The notes under the pieces were generated by a model. That model ran no database searches. It was not told where the DNA came from and saw only the letters and a program-made list of their open reading frames with translations. A stretch of DNA of 40,784 bases from Sphingobium sp. (GTDB lineage Bacteria > Pseudomonadota > Alphaproteobacteria > Sphingomonadales > Sphingomonadaceae): positions 1 through 40,784 of the forward strand of contig JACESO010000018.1 in the NCBI GenBank assembly GCA_013911745.1, in the 5' to 3' direction. The translations under genes and the position numbers were made by a program. Each line of letters starts with the position of its first letter. Position 1 is the first letter of the stretch. This document shows positions 18,808 through 27,066 of the stretch, in pieces.

Positions 18808-20697
18808 ATGAAGCTGATCCCTGCTGTGGTCCTGTTGTATGCGCCTGCGATCGCATCGGCGCAGTCCCTGGACCTGGACACGCCTCTCTCCTCCCATGCG
18901 GTCATACAGCGTGATCGCCCTTTCCCGATCAGCGGCCAGGCTGCGCCGGGCAGCAAGGTAACCGTCACCATCGGCCCGGAAAGCCATTCCGCCAACGCCG
19001 ATGAGCAAGGGCACTGGCAGGTCACCCTTACTCCGCGCGGCGCAGGCGGCCCCTATATCGTCGAATTGCGCAGCGGCACAGAATCGATGCGCCTGGACGA
19101 CATCATGGTTGGTGATGTCTGGCTTTGTTCAGGCCAGTCGAACATGGAATTCACGCTGCGCCATGCAACCAATTCGGACGGTGAAGTAGCCGGGGCAGCC
19201 AATTCCATGCTGCGCCTGCTGAACGTCCCCAGGCAATCCAGCCCGCAACCGCAAAGGCATTTTTCCGCTCCCGCCGCCTGGCAGCGTTCGACGCCGGCTT
19301 CGGCCGCCGATTTCTCGGCCGCCTGCTTCATCATGGGCCGCGAATTGCAATCGCATCAGCAGATCCCGATCGGCCTTGTCGCCGTCAGCTGGGGCGGATC
19401 ACCGATCGAGGAATGGATCAGCCGGGACGCGTTGCAGACCATCCCCCGCTTCGCCGGCGAACTGGCGCTGCTTGATACCTATGCCCGCGATCCGCAGACG
19501 GCATCGGCACAGTGGATCAGCATGACCCGCAACGCGCTCGGCGGAAAGGAGACGGCGCCCGCCGACGCAAAATGGCAGGATGTGCCGGGCCCGCGCCTGT
19601 GGGAAAGTTGGGGTGTGCCGTCGCTCACCAACTTCGATGGGATCGGCTATTACCGCGCTGAGGCGACCCTGTCGGCGGCGCAGGCCAAGCAAAGCGCGAC
19701 GCTTTCGCTGGGCGCCATAGACGATGCTGATTTCACGCGCGTCAACGGCAAGAGCGTCGGGGTAGAGCGGGGATGGACGACCCTGCGCACCTATCCGGTT
19801 CCGCGCGGTACGCTCAAGCCGGGCAAAAATCTCATCGAAATCACGGTGGTCGATAGCGGCGGTGGCGGAGGCCTATGGGGCGATGGCCCGCGCAACTTCA
19901 CCCTGGCGGATGGAACCAGCATTCCTCTCACGAAATGGAGTTTTGCCGCCGGCGCTCCGATCAACCAGATCGGTCCGCTCCCTTCTGCGCCATGGACGGG
20001 CGGCAGCGGCCGGACCACGCTGTTCAACGGTATGATCGCGCCGCTCCACAACTACCCGGTAAAGGGCTTCGCCTGGTATCAGGGCGAAGCGAATGCCGGC
20101 GATGCTAAGGGCTATGCCACGCTGATGCCGCTGATGATCGCGGATTGGCGAAAGCGATTTGGCGCGACACCCTTCATCATGGTTCAGCTCGCCAACTGGG
20201 GGCCGCTGGCTTCCACCCCCACGGACGATCCATGGGCGCAATTGCGCGACGTCCAGCGTCAGGTTGCCGACGCCGACCCACAGGTGGGCATGGCTAGCGC
20301 AGTCGATATCGGCCAGGTCACGGATATCCACCCGACCAACAAGCAGGATGTGGGACGCAGGCTCGCGCTGGCTGCCCGCCACCTGGCGCTTGGGGAAGCG
20401 GTCGAGGATCGCGGGCCATCGCCTACAGCCGTGGCACGCACAGCCAAGGGAATAGCATTGCGCTTCGCGCATGGACCACTGCTGGCAATGGGCGGGTCGC
20501 CGGCCATTGGCTTCGAGCTGTGCAATGCGTCCGCCCAGTGCCGGTTTGTGCCTGGTGATGTTTCGGACGACACGGTTATGCTGCCCGCCGACCCGCAGGC
20601 TGTGGAAGTGCGATATCTCTGGCAGGCCAGCCCCATCGTCAATCTGTACAATCCTGCCGGGCTTCCCGCCTCAGGATTTTCTCTGAAGATCCCGTAA
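18808..20697 (+). CDS. Sialate O-acetylesterase-like SGNH esterase (CE20-like)
   Basis: A 629-residue SGNH hydrolase with a Sec signal peptide (about 1-18, AIASAQ). An N-terminal beta domain (20-100) is followed by the catalytic nucleophile motif GQSNMEF with Ser111. The motif DIHPTNK with Asp506 and His508 completes the likely triad. Between them a jelly-roll insert of roughly 110 residues (about 265-375, GYYRAEATL to GPRNFTLADG) splits the esterase fold. That arrangement resembles the CE20 family, described from a Xanthomonas xyloglucan locus as acetylesterases acting on acetylated galactose of xyloglucan. It is generally annotated as sialate O-acetylesterase, but no other sialic acid gene is present. 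It would clear acetyl groups so that GH35 or GH2 can act. CE20 membership is inferred, not tested. Confidence 0.85.
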   Translation: MKLIPAVVLLYAPAIASAQSLDLDTPLSSHAVIQRDRPFPISGQAAPGSKVTVTIGPESHSANADEQGHWQVTLTPRGAGGPYIVELRSGTESMRLDDIMVGDVWLCSGQSNMEFTLRHATNSDGEVAGAANSMLRLLNVPRQSSPQPQRHFSAPAAWQRSTPASAADFSAACFIMGRELQSHQQIPIGLVAVSWGGSPIEEWISRDALQTIPRFAGELALLDTYARDPQTASAQWISMTRNALGGKETAPADAKWQDVPGPRLWESWGVPSLTNFDGIGYYRAEATLSAAQAKQSATLSLGAIDDADFTRVNGKSVGVERGWTTLRTYPVPRGTLKPGKNLIEITVVDSGGGGGLWGDGPRNFTLADGTSIPLTKWSFAAGAPINQIGPLPSAPWTGGSGRTTLFNGMIAPLHNYPVKGFAWYQGEANAGDAKGYATLMPLMIADWRKRFGATPFIMVQLANWGPLASTPTDDPWAQLRDVQRQVADADPQVGMASAVDIGQVTDIHPTNKQDVGRRLALAARHLALGEAVEDRGPSPTAVARTAKGIALRFAHGPLLAMGGSPAIGFELCNASAQCRFVPGDVSDDTVMLPADPQAVEVRYLWQASPIVNLYNPAGLPASGFSLKIP

Positions 20698-20711
20698 CGA
20701 GCGACTGAGGG

Positions 20712-20745
20712 CTGGCTCCGATGCCCAGTTCGGCATCGGAGCCAG
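20712..20745. terminator. Convergent terminator hairpin after esterase
   Basis: CTGGCTCCGATGCC (20712-20725) pairs exactly with GGCATCGGAGCCAG (20732-20745), a 14-bp stem with a 6-base loop. It sits between the convergent esterase and GH39 genes. Confidence 0.8.
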
Positions 20746-20757
20746 TCTCGCATCAGG

Positions 20758-22332
20758 TTACATCCGGTCGAGTTTGACCAGCAGCATGTCGTTCGTTCGG
20801 ATATCCAGCTTCTGCTCGAACCGGCCATCCGCGCCGACCTGCACGGTGCGGTCCACCTCAGGCTTGTCTTGGGTCTGGGCTTGCAGGCGGGCCAGTTGCT
20901 GATCGGTCAGCTTGTCCGGCCGTCCCCATTGCATATAGGTCGTGTATGCGTCGTTCGCCCGATAACCCGTGCGGTAAACGCGCAAACGATAAGACCCCGG
21001 CTTAACCGAAGCCAATGAAACGCGCACCGGCTCCAGTTTCTGCGCAGGATGAATCTGGGTATAATAGGGGCGGTTTGACAGCTTCTGATCGGGGATTGTG
21101 TAGTTCCAGATCAGCCCGAAATTGTCGCCGTCGCGGGTCAACCAGCTTTCAGAGTCGCCGTTCCGCAGCTCGGATTTGCCCAGCTGCGCAAGATAGCGAT
21201 AGGCGAAATAGGAAGGCTTGCGTACTCCCTCACGCGTGAGCAATCCAAAGCCACCATGGAAGGGTGTCGGCGGCGGCCCCGCTTCCTCGAAAAGATCGCT
21301 GTAGACCCAGTAGCTCATCGACTGCGCCGTCTTCTCGGTGCCCTTCAGCTTGTTCAGAATGAATGCGGCGTTCAGATAAGTATCATGTATGGGGTCACGC
21401 GGATTGTAGCTGGTGCTCCATTCGGTAAAGTAGAGCGGGAGACCGGGGAATGGCGAGCGATCTATCTCGCCGCGCACCTTTTCGACATCGTTGATGATTG
21501 CGCGGCGGTCGAGCACGAGCCGGTTGTCGCCCTCCCCCTTCTCATCGAAGAAGCCCCCGGCGACGCCGTACGTGTGGGTCGTCACAAAATCGACGGGTGA
21601 GCCGACTTGCTTGGCATGCGCAAGGAATTCGGGAACCCAGGCCGCCCCGGCGGTGGCCGGCCCACCGACCTTCAGTTCCGGATCGACGCCCTTTATCGCA
21701 CGGACGGTGGTGTCATAAAGCTGGAAATAGCTGGCCTGGTCGCCCTTGGTCCAGAATCCGTCCAGGTTCGGTTCGTTCCATACCTCGAAACGCCAGCTGC
21801 GCACTTCCTCTCGACCGAACCGCCCCTCCATGTCACGAGTGAACGCGGCGATGAAATCCGACCATTTCTGCCAGTCCTTGGGTGGCGAACCGTTGCCCTT
21901 CCAGTGGAAAATCGTGCGGCTGTCGCTGGCAAGATCCGTCGGCATGAAGCCGATTTCCACGAACGGCTTTATCCCGGCCTTCAGCGCGTTGGCATAGACC
22001 TGCGCGACCCGATCGAAATTATAATAGGGCCGCCCGTTAATCTCGCGATAGGGATCGGTGTCGTCCAGGAAGATCGCGTGGAAGCGGATGTAGCGAAATC
22101 CGATTTCCCGCTGCGTCAGTTCCAGCTGATCGATATTTTCACGCCGCAACAGCATTCCGCCATGGTCCGCGCCGACACTGTCGCGCCACATCTGGCTGGT
22201 TTCGCCCGCAACCGCGCTCATGTCAGCCACTATGCGCCGATCCGCCTGCGCCGGAGTGCCGGCAAGCAATGCCGCAGTCAAGGCCAGAGCCAACGATGGC
22301 TTCAGCGCGCACGAGTTGATCATTTTCATCAT
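20758..22332 (-). CDS. GH39-family beta-xylosidase-like glycosidase
   Basis: A 524-residue clan A glycosidase, closest in motif pattern to family 39. Three ATG codons lie close together; 22332 is preferred because AGGGG is seven bases upstream, while 22338 abuts that site. A signal peptide spans about residues 1-30 (AGTPAQA). The barrel shows the acid/base Glu187 in EVWNEPN and the nucleophile Glu304 in YFTEWSTSYNPRD, followed by a C-terminal beta-sandwich. Family 39 includes beta-xylosidases and alpha-L-iduronidases and newer arabinosidase-type activities. The gene follows GH2 by 22 bases and is probably translated from the same message. Its place in xyloglucan breakdown is not obvious; it might act on a beta-xylosyl or arabinosyl side group. 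Confidence 0.78.
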   Translation of the reverse strand: MMKMINSCALKPSLALALTAALLAGTPAQADRRIVADMSAVAGETSQMWRDSVGADHGGMLLRRENIDQLELTQREIGFRYIRFHAIFLDDTDPYREINGRPYYNFDRVAQVYANALKAGIKPFVEIGFMPTDLASDSRTIFHWKGNGSPPKDWQKWSDFIAAFTRDMEGRFGREEVRSWRFEVWNEPNLDGFWTKGDQASYFQLYDTTVRAIKGVDPELKVGGPATAGAAWVPEFLAHAKQVGSPVDFVTTHTYGVAGGFFDEKGEGDNRLVLDRRAIINDVEKVRGEIDRSPFPGLPLYFTEWSTSYNPRDPIHDTYLNAAFILNKLKGTEKTAQSMSYWVYSDLFEEAGPPPTPFHGGFGLLTREGVRKPSYFAYRYLAQLGKSELRNGDSESWLTRDGDNFGLIWNYTIPDQKLSNRPYYTQIHPAQKLEPVRVSLASVKPGSYRLRVYRTGYRANDAYTTYMQWGRPDKLTDQQLARLQAQTQDKPEVDRTVQVGADGRFEQKLDIRTNDMLLVKLDRM

Positions 22333-22354
22333 CGACATTCCCCTATTGTTCTAG

Positions 22355-24970
22355 TCAATTCTGCAGGGCACCTGTGACCTGTAATTCGGAAATCCCGACT
22401 ATTGCGTCCTTGGGCGGCCAGAAGCGGATGCGCACGCGCCGCCCGACCACCGGCTCGGTTTCGAGTTTGCGCGTGATGGCGTCCTGCATTCCGGGGAATT
22501 CGTCCACCAGCTTGCGCCACTTGCCTTGCTCGTCGAGAATTTCCGCCATGAAGCCGTAGGGCGCTGATTGTGGGAAAGTGATGGTCAAGGAATGCACCTC
22601 CACCACGCGCTCCAGGTCGATCGCCAGGGTCTGCTCGTCGTCGCCCGCGGCCGGGCTCCAGTAGGTCGACGGATCGCCGTCATTCGCCAAGCGCGAACTG
22701 TGCGCGGGCGCACTGCTGCTGGCGAAGGTCGGATTGTTCCGCCCGAACTCGTCGTCTCCGGGTCGTTCGCGCTGCGGCCTTACAAAGGCCTTGTAGGGTC
22801 GTGGCGCGGTAAGCGGCGTCTTGCCGACCACGAACTGCGGCCCCTCCAAAGTTCGCACGATCGCGACGGCATCGCTGAGGCCCGGCGACGTCGCGCGCAG
22901 CCGGGTAACCCCGGCCTGCCAGCTGCGCAGAGCGATCGCAGCCTCCCCATCACGGATTTCGATATCGCCGTCGGGGGCGAAGTCGATGCTGCGCCCGGTC
23001 GGCAATTCGCCGGGCCCAGCCTCGATGCTCAACCGGACCGGCGGACTGTTGCTCAGCCGCCGTCCGTGGCTGTCGACCACGCTGACCACCACTTGTACAT
23101 CGTCGGTGCCATCGGCGCGAGCGATCGTGGGTGCGCTGGTGGTGATCCGCAGGGCGGACGGTTTGCCAGTGACGGGCCAGGCTGGCGGCGGCACTCCGGC
23201 ATAGGCGTTGCGGTACCAGTAATATTGCCGCTTCGGCAGGCGGAAATAGTCGATCATACCCATTCCGCCAAACCGCTTGCCCGCGATCGAGCCATGATCG
23301 AATCCCGCCCAGATCACCTCGCCCGAGCGCCACGGCAGCCGCCACGACCCTTCCCTGGTCTTGTCCGCGCCACGGGTGTTCACCAGATCGTCCCAGCCAG
23401 GCTCATATTTGCCCGGCCGATTGGTCATGGTCGTGCCATATTCGGCGACGAAATTGGGTATGCCGGGATCGGCGAACAGGCTGGCCCCGTCGCCATTATA
23501 GCCGGCAATGTCGCCGAGCTTATCGATGTCGCCGCGCTGCGCCCCGTCGATCGCGGCAGGCCGGGTCGGGTCAAGCTGATGCGTCAGCGCGACCATTTCC
23601 GCAAGCAGCCTCCGCACCTCCGGCATGGTTTCGGGCGCTGTGAAAAACACTTCATTGTCCATGCCCCAAACCACGATCGAAGGCCGATTGCGGTTGATGC
23701 GGATCATCTCGGCCAACTGCTGCTTGGCGTTCGCGTCGAACTCGGCGCGTTGGGCCGGATCGGTGGGATAGGCCGACGCGCCCCAAGGGTTGCGGAAACC
23801 AGCAGTTCCCCAGAAACTCATCTCCGAAAGGAACAGAACTCCAAGGCGATCGGTCGCCTCGGCAAAATGCGGATCGTGCGGATAGTGCGAGCCACGAATG
23901 AAATCGAACCCCGCATCCTTGATCATTTTGACGTCGCGTTCGATCGCGCCGTTGGTGACCGCGTCCCCCCAGCCCGCCTGATCCTGGTGGACGTTGGCGC
24001 CGCGGAAGTAGCGGTGTTTGCCGTTGAGGAAGAAGCCGCGATCCGCCGTCCACTCGAACCAGCGGAAGCCGAATTCGGTGTCAAACCGATCCCGCTCGCG
24101 GCCATTGACGATCAGGCTGGTAACGGTGCGATACAGGGTGGGGCTTTCCGGACTCCACAAGCTAGGCCGTGCGATGGGCGCTGAGAGTTGCCGCGCCAGC
24201 GCCAGCTCGCCCGGCTTGAGTTTCAGTTGCTGGTCCGGCAGCCTCGCCACGGTCCGACCCTGTCCGTCGGCCACGCTCGTCCGCACGACGACATCGGCAG
24301 GCGTGGCACCGCTGTTGCGAATCTCGGTTTCCGCAGCAACCCGACCTGATTCTGCCGACAGTTCGGGCGTGGTGATCCTCGTTCCCGTCCAAGGGACATG
24401 GACATCATCCGTGGTGACCAGCCAAACGTCGCGATACAGGCCGCCGCTGAACACATGCTCCCCCGCCCGCGGCGGCAAGGTCGGCTGCCAATCGTTGTTG
24501 ACGAGTACGGCCACGACATTGCGTCCGCGGCGCAACGCCCTAGTGATATCGACGGGAAAGCCCGTGTACCCGCCCTTGTGCCGCGCGATCTCCTGCCCAT
24601 TGACGAATATCCTCGCATCCTGAAACGCCCCTTCGAATTCAAGTTCGAGCCGGCGCCCTTGCGGCAGAGCAGGTAGCGTGAACGCTTTCCGATACCAGCC
24701 ATCCCCCGTGTAGAAATCAGGCGCGCGGAAATAAGGCATGCTGAAACTGTGCGGCAGCCCGACCCGCTCCCAGCCGCTGTCGTCGAAATTGACGGCTTCC
24801 GCTCCTGCATGGGAACCCAAAGCAAAATGCCAGCCAACATTGAAATTGGTGCGCGTTCGTCCTTCTGGAACGTCGATTTCCGTCACCGTTCCCCTGGCGT
24901 GGACCGTCGGTGATGTTGCCAGCATAATCGCGGCAACGACGCATACCAGCAGCCTCCATCCTCGTATCAT
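22355..24970 (-). CDS. GH2 beta-galactosidase with C-terminal discoidin-type domain
   Basis: An 871-residue family 2 enzyme with a Sec signal peptide (about 1-26, TVHARG). In order: sugar-binding jelly roll (35-195), Ig-like domain (200-300), TIM barrel (305-600), a further Ig-like domain, and an F5/8-type (CBM32-like) domain at about 735-870 with DGDPSTYWSP and a closing ISELQV motif. The acid/base is Glu440 in WGMDNEVFF and the nucleophile Glu510 in FVAEYGTTM, the standard EYG form. It is first of a two-gene operon with GH39. It differs clearly from the DUF4982-type GH2 at 3446-6340, so the two probably take different linkages. Galactosidase is the likeliest activity; other beta-glycosides are possible. 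Confidence 0.88.
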   Translation of the reverse strand: MIRGWRLLVCVVAAIMLATSPTVHARGTVTEIDVPEGRTRTNFNVGWHFALGSHAGAEAVNFDDSGWERVGLPHSFSMPYFRAPDFYTGDGWYRKAFTLPALPQGRRLELEFEGAFQDARIFVNGQEIARHKGGYTGFPVDITRALRRGRNVVAVLVNNDWQPTLPPRAGEHVFSGGLYRDVWLVTTDDVHVPWTGTRITTPELSAESGRVAAETEIRNSGATPADVVVRTSVADGQGRTVARLPDQQLKLKPGELALARQLSAPIARPSLWSPESPTLYRTVTSLIVNGRERDRFDTEFGFRWFEWTADRGFFLNGKHRYFRGANVHQDQAGWGDAVTNGAIERDVKMIKDAGFDFIRGSHYPHDPHFAEATDRLGVLFLSEMSFWGTAGFRNPWGASAYPTDPAQRAEFDANAKQQLAEMIRINRNRPSIVVWGMDNEVFFTAPETMPEVRRLLAEMVALTHQLDPTRPAAIDGAQRGDIDKLGDIAGYNGDGASLFADPGIPNFVAEYGTTMTNRPGKYEPGWDDLVNTRGADKTREGSWRLPWRSGEVIWAGFDHGSIAGKRFGGMGMIDYFRLPKRQYYWYRNAYAGVPPPAWPVTGKPSALRITTSAPTIARADGTDDVQVVVSVVDSHGRRLSNSPPVRLSIEAGPGELPTGRSIDFAPDGDIEIRDGEAAIALRSWQAGVTRLRATSPGLSDAVAIVRTLEGPQFVVGKTPLTAPRPYKAFVRPQRERPGDDEFGRNNPTFASSSAPAHSSRLANDGDPSTYWSPAAGDDEQTLAIDLERVVEVHSLTITFPQSAPYGFMAEILDEQGKWRKLVDEFPGMQDAITRKLETEPVVGRRVRIRFWPPKDAIVGISELQVTGALQN

Positions 24971-25284
24971 AACTGAAAACGCCTGTTCCTGTCTCGCCTG
25001 CGGCCTTTGCCGCCATTGCCCGCCTCTACGCCCCTATGGCGACGCCAGCTTCGTCATGCTGTCGCGCGTCGATAGGGCCGGTGGACCGATTTCGTCTTGG
25101 CGCTCGCTTTCTGCTCTGCGCCTCGACATCCATCCACCGGCTACCTGCCGGCAATCGGCAAGAGGCCGTGTCGGCAGCAATCTGGCACGCCGGTCACCGG
25201 GACGATGGGCTGGAGACACCAGCAAAACGCCGGCGCCCCCTCAGTTACGTTGCTTCACCCGCACGGCGCTGTCTGCAGCCGACA
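24971..25284. other. Gap upstream of GH2-GH39 operon
   Basis: This 314-base GC-rich stretch must hold the promoter of the GH2-GH39 operon and the 3' end of the gene at 25285. I see no TTGTCTNAC site, no clear hairpin terminator and no gene. It is the only glycosidase operon promoter here for which I found neither shared motif, apart from the esterase-GH2 pair. Confidence 0.4.
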
Positions 25285-25968
25285 CTATTTATTGATGGCA
25301 GCCTTGAGCTCGCTCGCAGTAATCCCGATCATCAAACCCTTGTCATCCTTGGCAAATGAGTTGAGCGCCATCCTGACCTTTTTCCCTTCAGTGATCACGA
25401 GAACGCCGTTATCAACCAACTTGTCCACGGTGGCGACTTGCACCCCCTCGCTGTCGCGAATGACTGCTCCCGGCGTCATATCCGCTGGAGTCGCATCAAC
25501 TATCGTCGGTTCCTGCGGGCCGGCGGGAACAGATGTACTGGCGATCGCGGCCCGGAATTCGTCCGCCGTTATGCCGACCAGCAGTCCGGTGTCGTCCTTG
25601 CCGAAAGACTCGAGAGGAAGCTTGGCCATCCTATTGTCCGCACTAACGACCGCACCATCTGCATGCAGTTCCTGGATCGTGGCGATCTGAACGCCATTTT
25701 TATCACGCACGGAAGCGCCGGCGACGAAGTCTGCCCTGGTCGCCAAGACAGGCCCCTTTTTCTTCCTTACGGCGCGGCGATCGTTCGGGTTATCGACCTT
25801 CACCCCCTCGTTGACGATCCGGTTATACCCTTCGACCTGCGACCGGTTGTTGCGCGCGGCGGCAGCGCCGTCTACCGTCCCCGGCAGTGGTGCCGCCGGC
25901 CCTTGAGCGACTGCGGGATCGACCATCGCGGCGATCAAAGCTGCCGCAGTAATGATTTTCCATGTCAT
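25285..25968 (-). CDS. Secreted protein of unknown function with two internal repeats
   Basis: A 227-residue protein with a Sec signal peptide (about 1-22, AVAQG) and a strong AGGAGG site seven bases before the ATG. Two repeats of about 63 residues are visible at 81-143 and 164-226. Each has a G-A-x-V/I-R-D-x-x-G-V-Q-x-A-T-x pattern, then a beta-rich stretch, then SF-x-KDD-x-GL-x-x-GITA and a short helix. The first half of each repeat recalls a PRC-barrel strand pattern, but this is a loose impression. It is divergent from the unknown secreted protein at 26113, with a FadR-type site in between. I do not recognise the family, and no function is assigned. Confidence 0.75.
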   Translation of the reverse strand: MTWKIITAAALIAAMVDPAVAQGPAAPLPGTVDGAAAARNNRSQVEGYNRIVNEGVKVDNPNDRRAVRKKKGPVLATRADFVAGASVRDKNGVQIATIQELHADGAVVSADNRMAKLPLESFGKDDTGLLVGITADEFRAAIASTSVPAGPQEPTIVDATPADMTPGAVIRDSEGVQVATVDKLVDNGVLVITEGKKVRMALNSFAKDDKGLMIGITASELKAAINK

Positions 25969-26049
25969 GGGTTCTACCTCCTCTCGCTTCTTGGCGGACG
26001 GTGGTTGGCTGCTTAAGGCCCTACACCGGTCAGCCGACCGTTGACGTAA

Positions 26050-26060
26050 TTGTCTGACTT
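26050..26060 (+). promoter_or_regulatory. Candidate FadR-type operator between the two unknown genes
   Basis: TTGTCTGACTT shares ten bases with the site at 18627 and eleven with that at 8113. It lies 53 bases before the 26113 start and 82 from the 25968 start, so it could control one or both. Confidence 0.45.
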
Positions 26061-26112
26061 TTGTACTTGTAGCAGTAGTATCCCCCGTTGCACAACCGAA
26101 GGATGCAAGTTC

Positions 26113-26847
26113 ATGCGTTTACGAATTCTCTTTACGGCTGCTGCCACACTTTCGGTCTCCGGCGCTGCTCTAGCCAGCGGCTATGTCGTGAACTTGCAGC
26201 CCGCCAACGGGGCCAAGTTGAAGGGACACGCCGGGCTGCACTCGGTGGACGACAAGACCGATCGCGCGCTCGTGAGGATCGTCGCACCGGGTCTTACAGC
26301 GGACAAAAGGGGGACCATCCGGGTTCTTGTAATGAATCTGGGGACCGAACCATTTGAATTCGGGCCGGACGACGTGACTTTGACCCTCGCGGACGGTTCC
26401 GAGCTCAAGAAGGTTCCGCTGTCGGAGTTTGATCGGGGCTACGGCATCATCAAGCAGGAGCAGAATCGCGCCAATGCGGTCACTGCCCAAAACAACAGCA
26501 CGATGTCGATGCTGATGGGACAAACCCAATCTGGGATGACCGGCGGCTCGCCTATGTCGGCACCAAGTGCCGGCAGTTTCAGCTCGGCGCGCCAGTCCGA
26601 CTTTGAATCGCTGCGGCGCAATCTCGAGGACGAATATCTTCAACCCGGCGGTAAGACTCTTGATGCGCTTTACCAGTTGCTCGTGCCGGAACAGGTAGCA
26701 CCCAAATCCGCTTCGGGCGGATATCTGGTGTTTGAAATGCCGAAGCGGAACAAGAAGTCCCCCGCCGACGCCGATCTGCCCATCACGATTACGGTTCGGA
26801 CTGGGGAAGGCGTTCACCGATTCACTGGCGTGCTCACCCGGAGCTGA
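26113..26847 (+). CDS. Secreted protein of unknown function
   Basis: A 244-residue protein. The ATG at 26113 is chosen because AAGGA lies about ten bases upstream and a Sec signal peptide follows at once (about 1-22, SGAALASG); the frame remains open for 21 codons upstream but these look non-coding. The mature protein starts with a beta-rich domain (about 25-110, with RGTIRVLVMNLGTEPFEFGP and TLADGSELKKVP). A low-complexity Q/N/S/M/G-rich linker follows (about 120-165), then a helical segment RQSDFESLRRNLEDEYLQPG and a final beta-rich part. It has no catalytic motif I recognise. The divergent partner at 25285 and the shared operator suggest joint expression. Confidence 0.75.
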   Translation: MRLRILFTAAATLSVSGAALASGYVVNLQPANGAKLKGHAGLHSVDDKTDRALVRIVAPGLTADKRGTIRVLVMNLGTEPFEFGPDDVTLTLADGSELKKVPLSEFDRGYGIIKQEQNRANAVTAQNNSTMSMLMGQTQSGMTGGSPMSAPSAGSFSSARQSDFESLRRNLEDEYLQPGGKTLDALYQLLVPEQVAPKSASGGYLVFEMPKRNKKSPADADLPITITVRTGEGVHRFTGVLTRS

Positions 26848-26866
26848 TTGGTAACGGCTTGCAGCG

Positions 26867-26904
26867 CCCCCCCCCCACCCCCTATTCGCCCGTTTGTCTG
26901 ACCA
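26867..26904. other. Poly-C tract and operator-like hairpin between convergent genes
   Basis: Ten consecutive C (26867-26876), an A and five more C lie 20 bases after the stop of the unknown gene. Downstream, TTGTCTGACCA at 26894-26904 fits TnGTnnnACnA, but it sits inside a weak stem: CCGTTTG (26890-26896) pairs with CAAACGG (26918-26924). With genes converging here, the hairpin reading (transcript end) is at least as likely as an operator. Confidence 0.35.
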
Positions 26905-27066
26905 GATCAAACTGAGGCAAACGGTGCTGGCGAGCTTGAGGCGAAGGGTCGTACGACCGCGTGGTTCCGCACCCAGCCCTGTTCCCAGTATCTTCTTGGC
27001 GCAACCAAGCAGGTCTTGGTGCGCCGCGGCGGATCGTGCTTCGAACGACGGCCGCGTTGCTGCCGA

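Noticed and set aside
18808..20697. Sialic acid metabolism
   Set aside because: Apart from the SGNH esterase there is no sialidase, lyase or sialic acid transporter; the context is plant glycan breakdown.
22568..24184. 538-codon open frame on the plus strand inside GH2
   Set aside because: Antisense to a GH2 gene with intact catalytic residues; no protein character of its own.
26894..26904. TTGTCTGACCA as a working operator
   Set aside because: It lies between convergent gene ends within a CCGTTTG/CAAACGG stem, so a transcript-end hairpin is at least as likely; not counted among the promoter sites.
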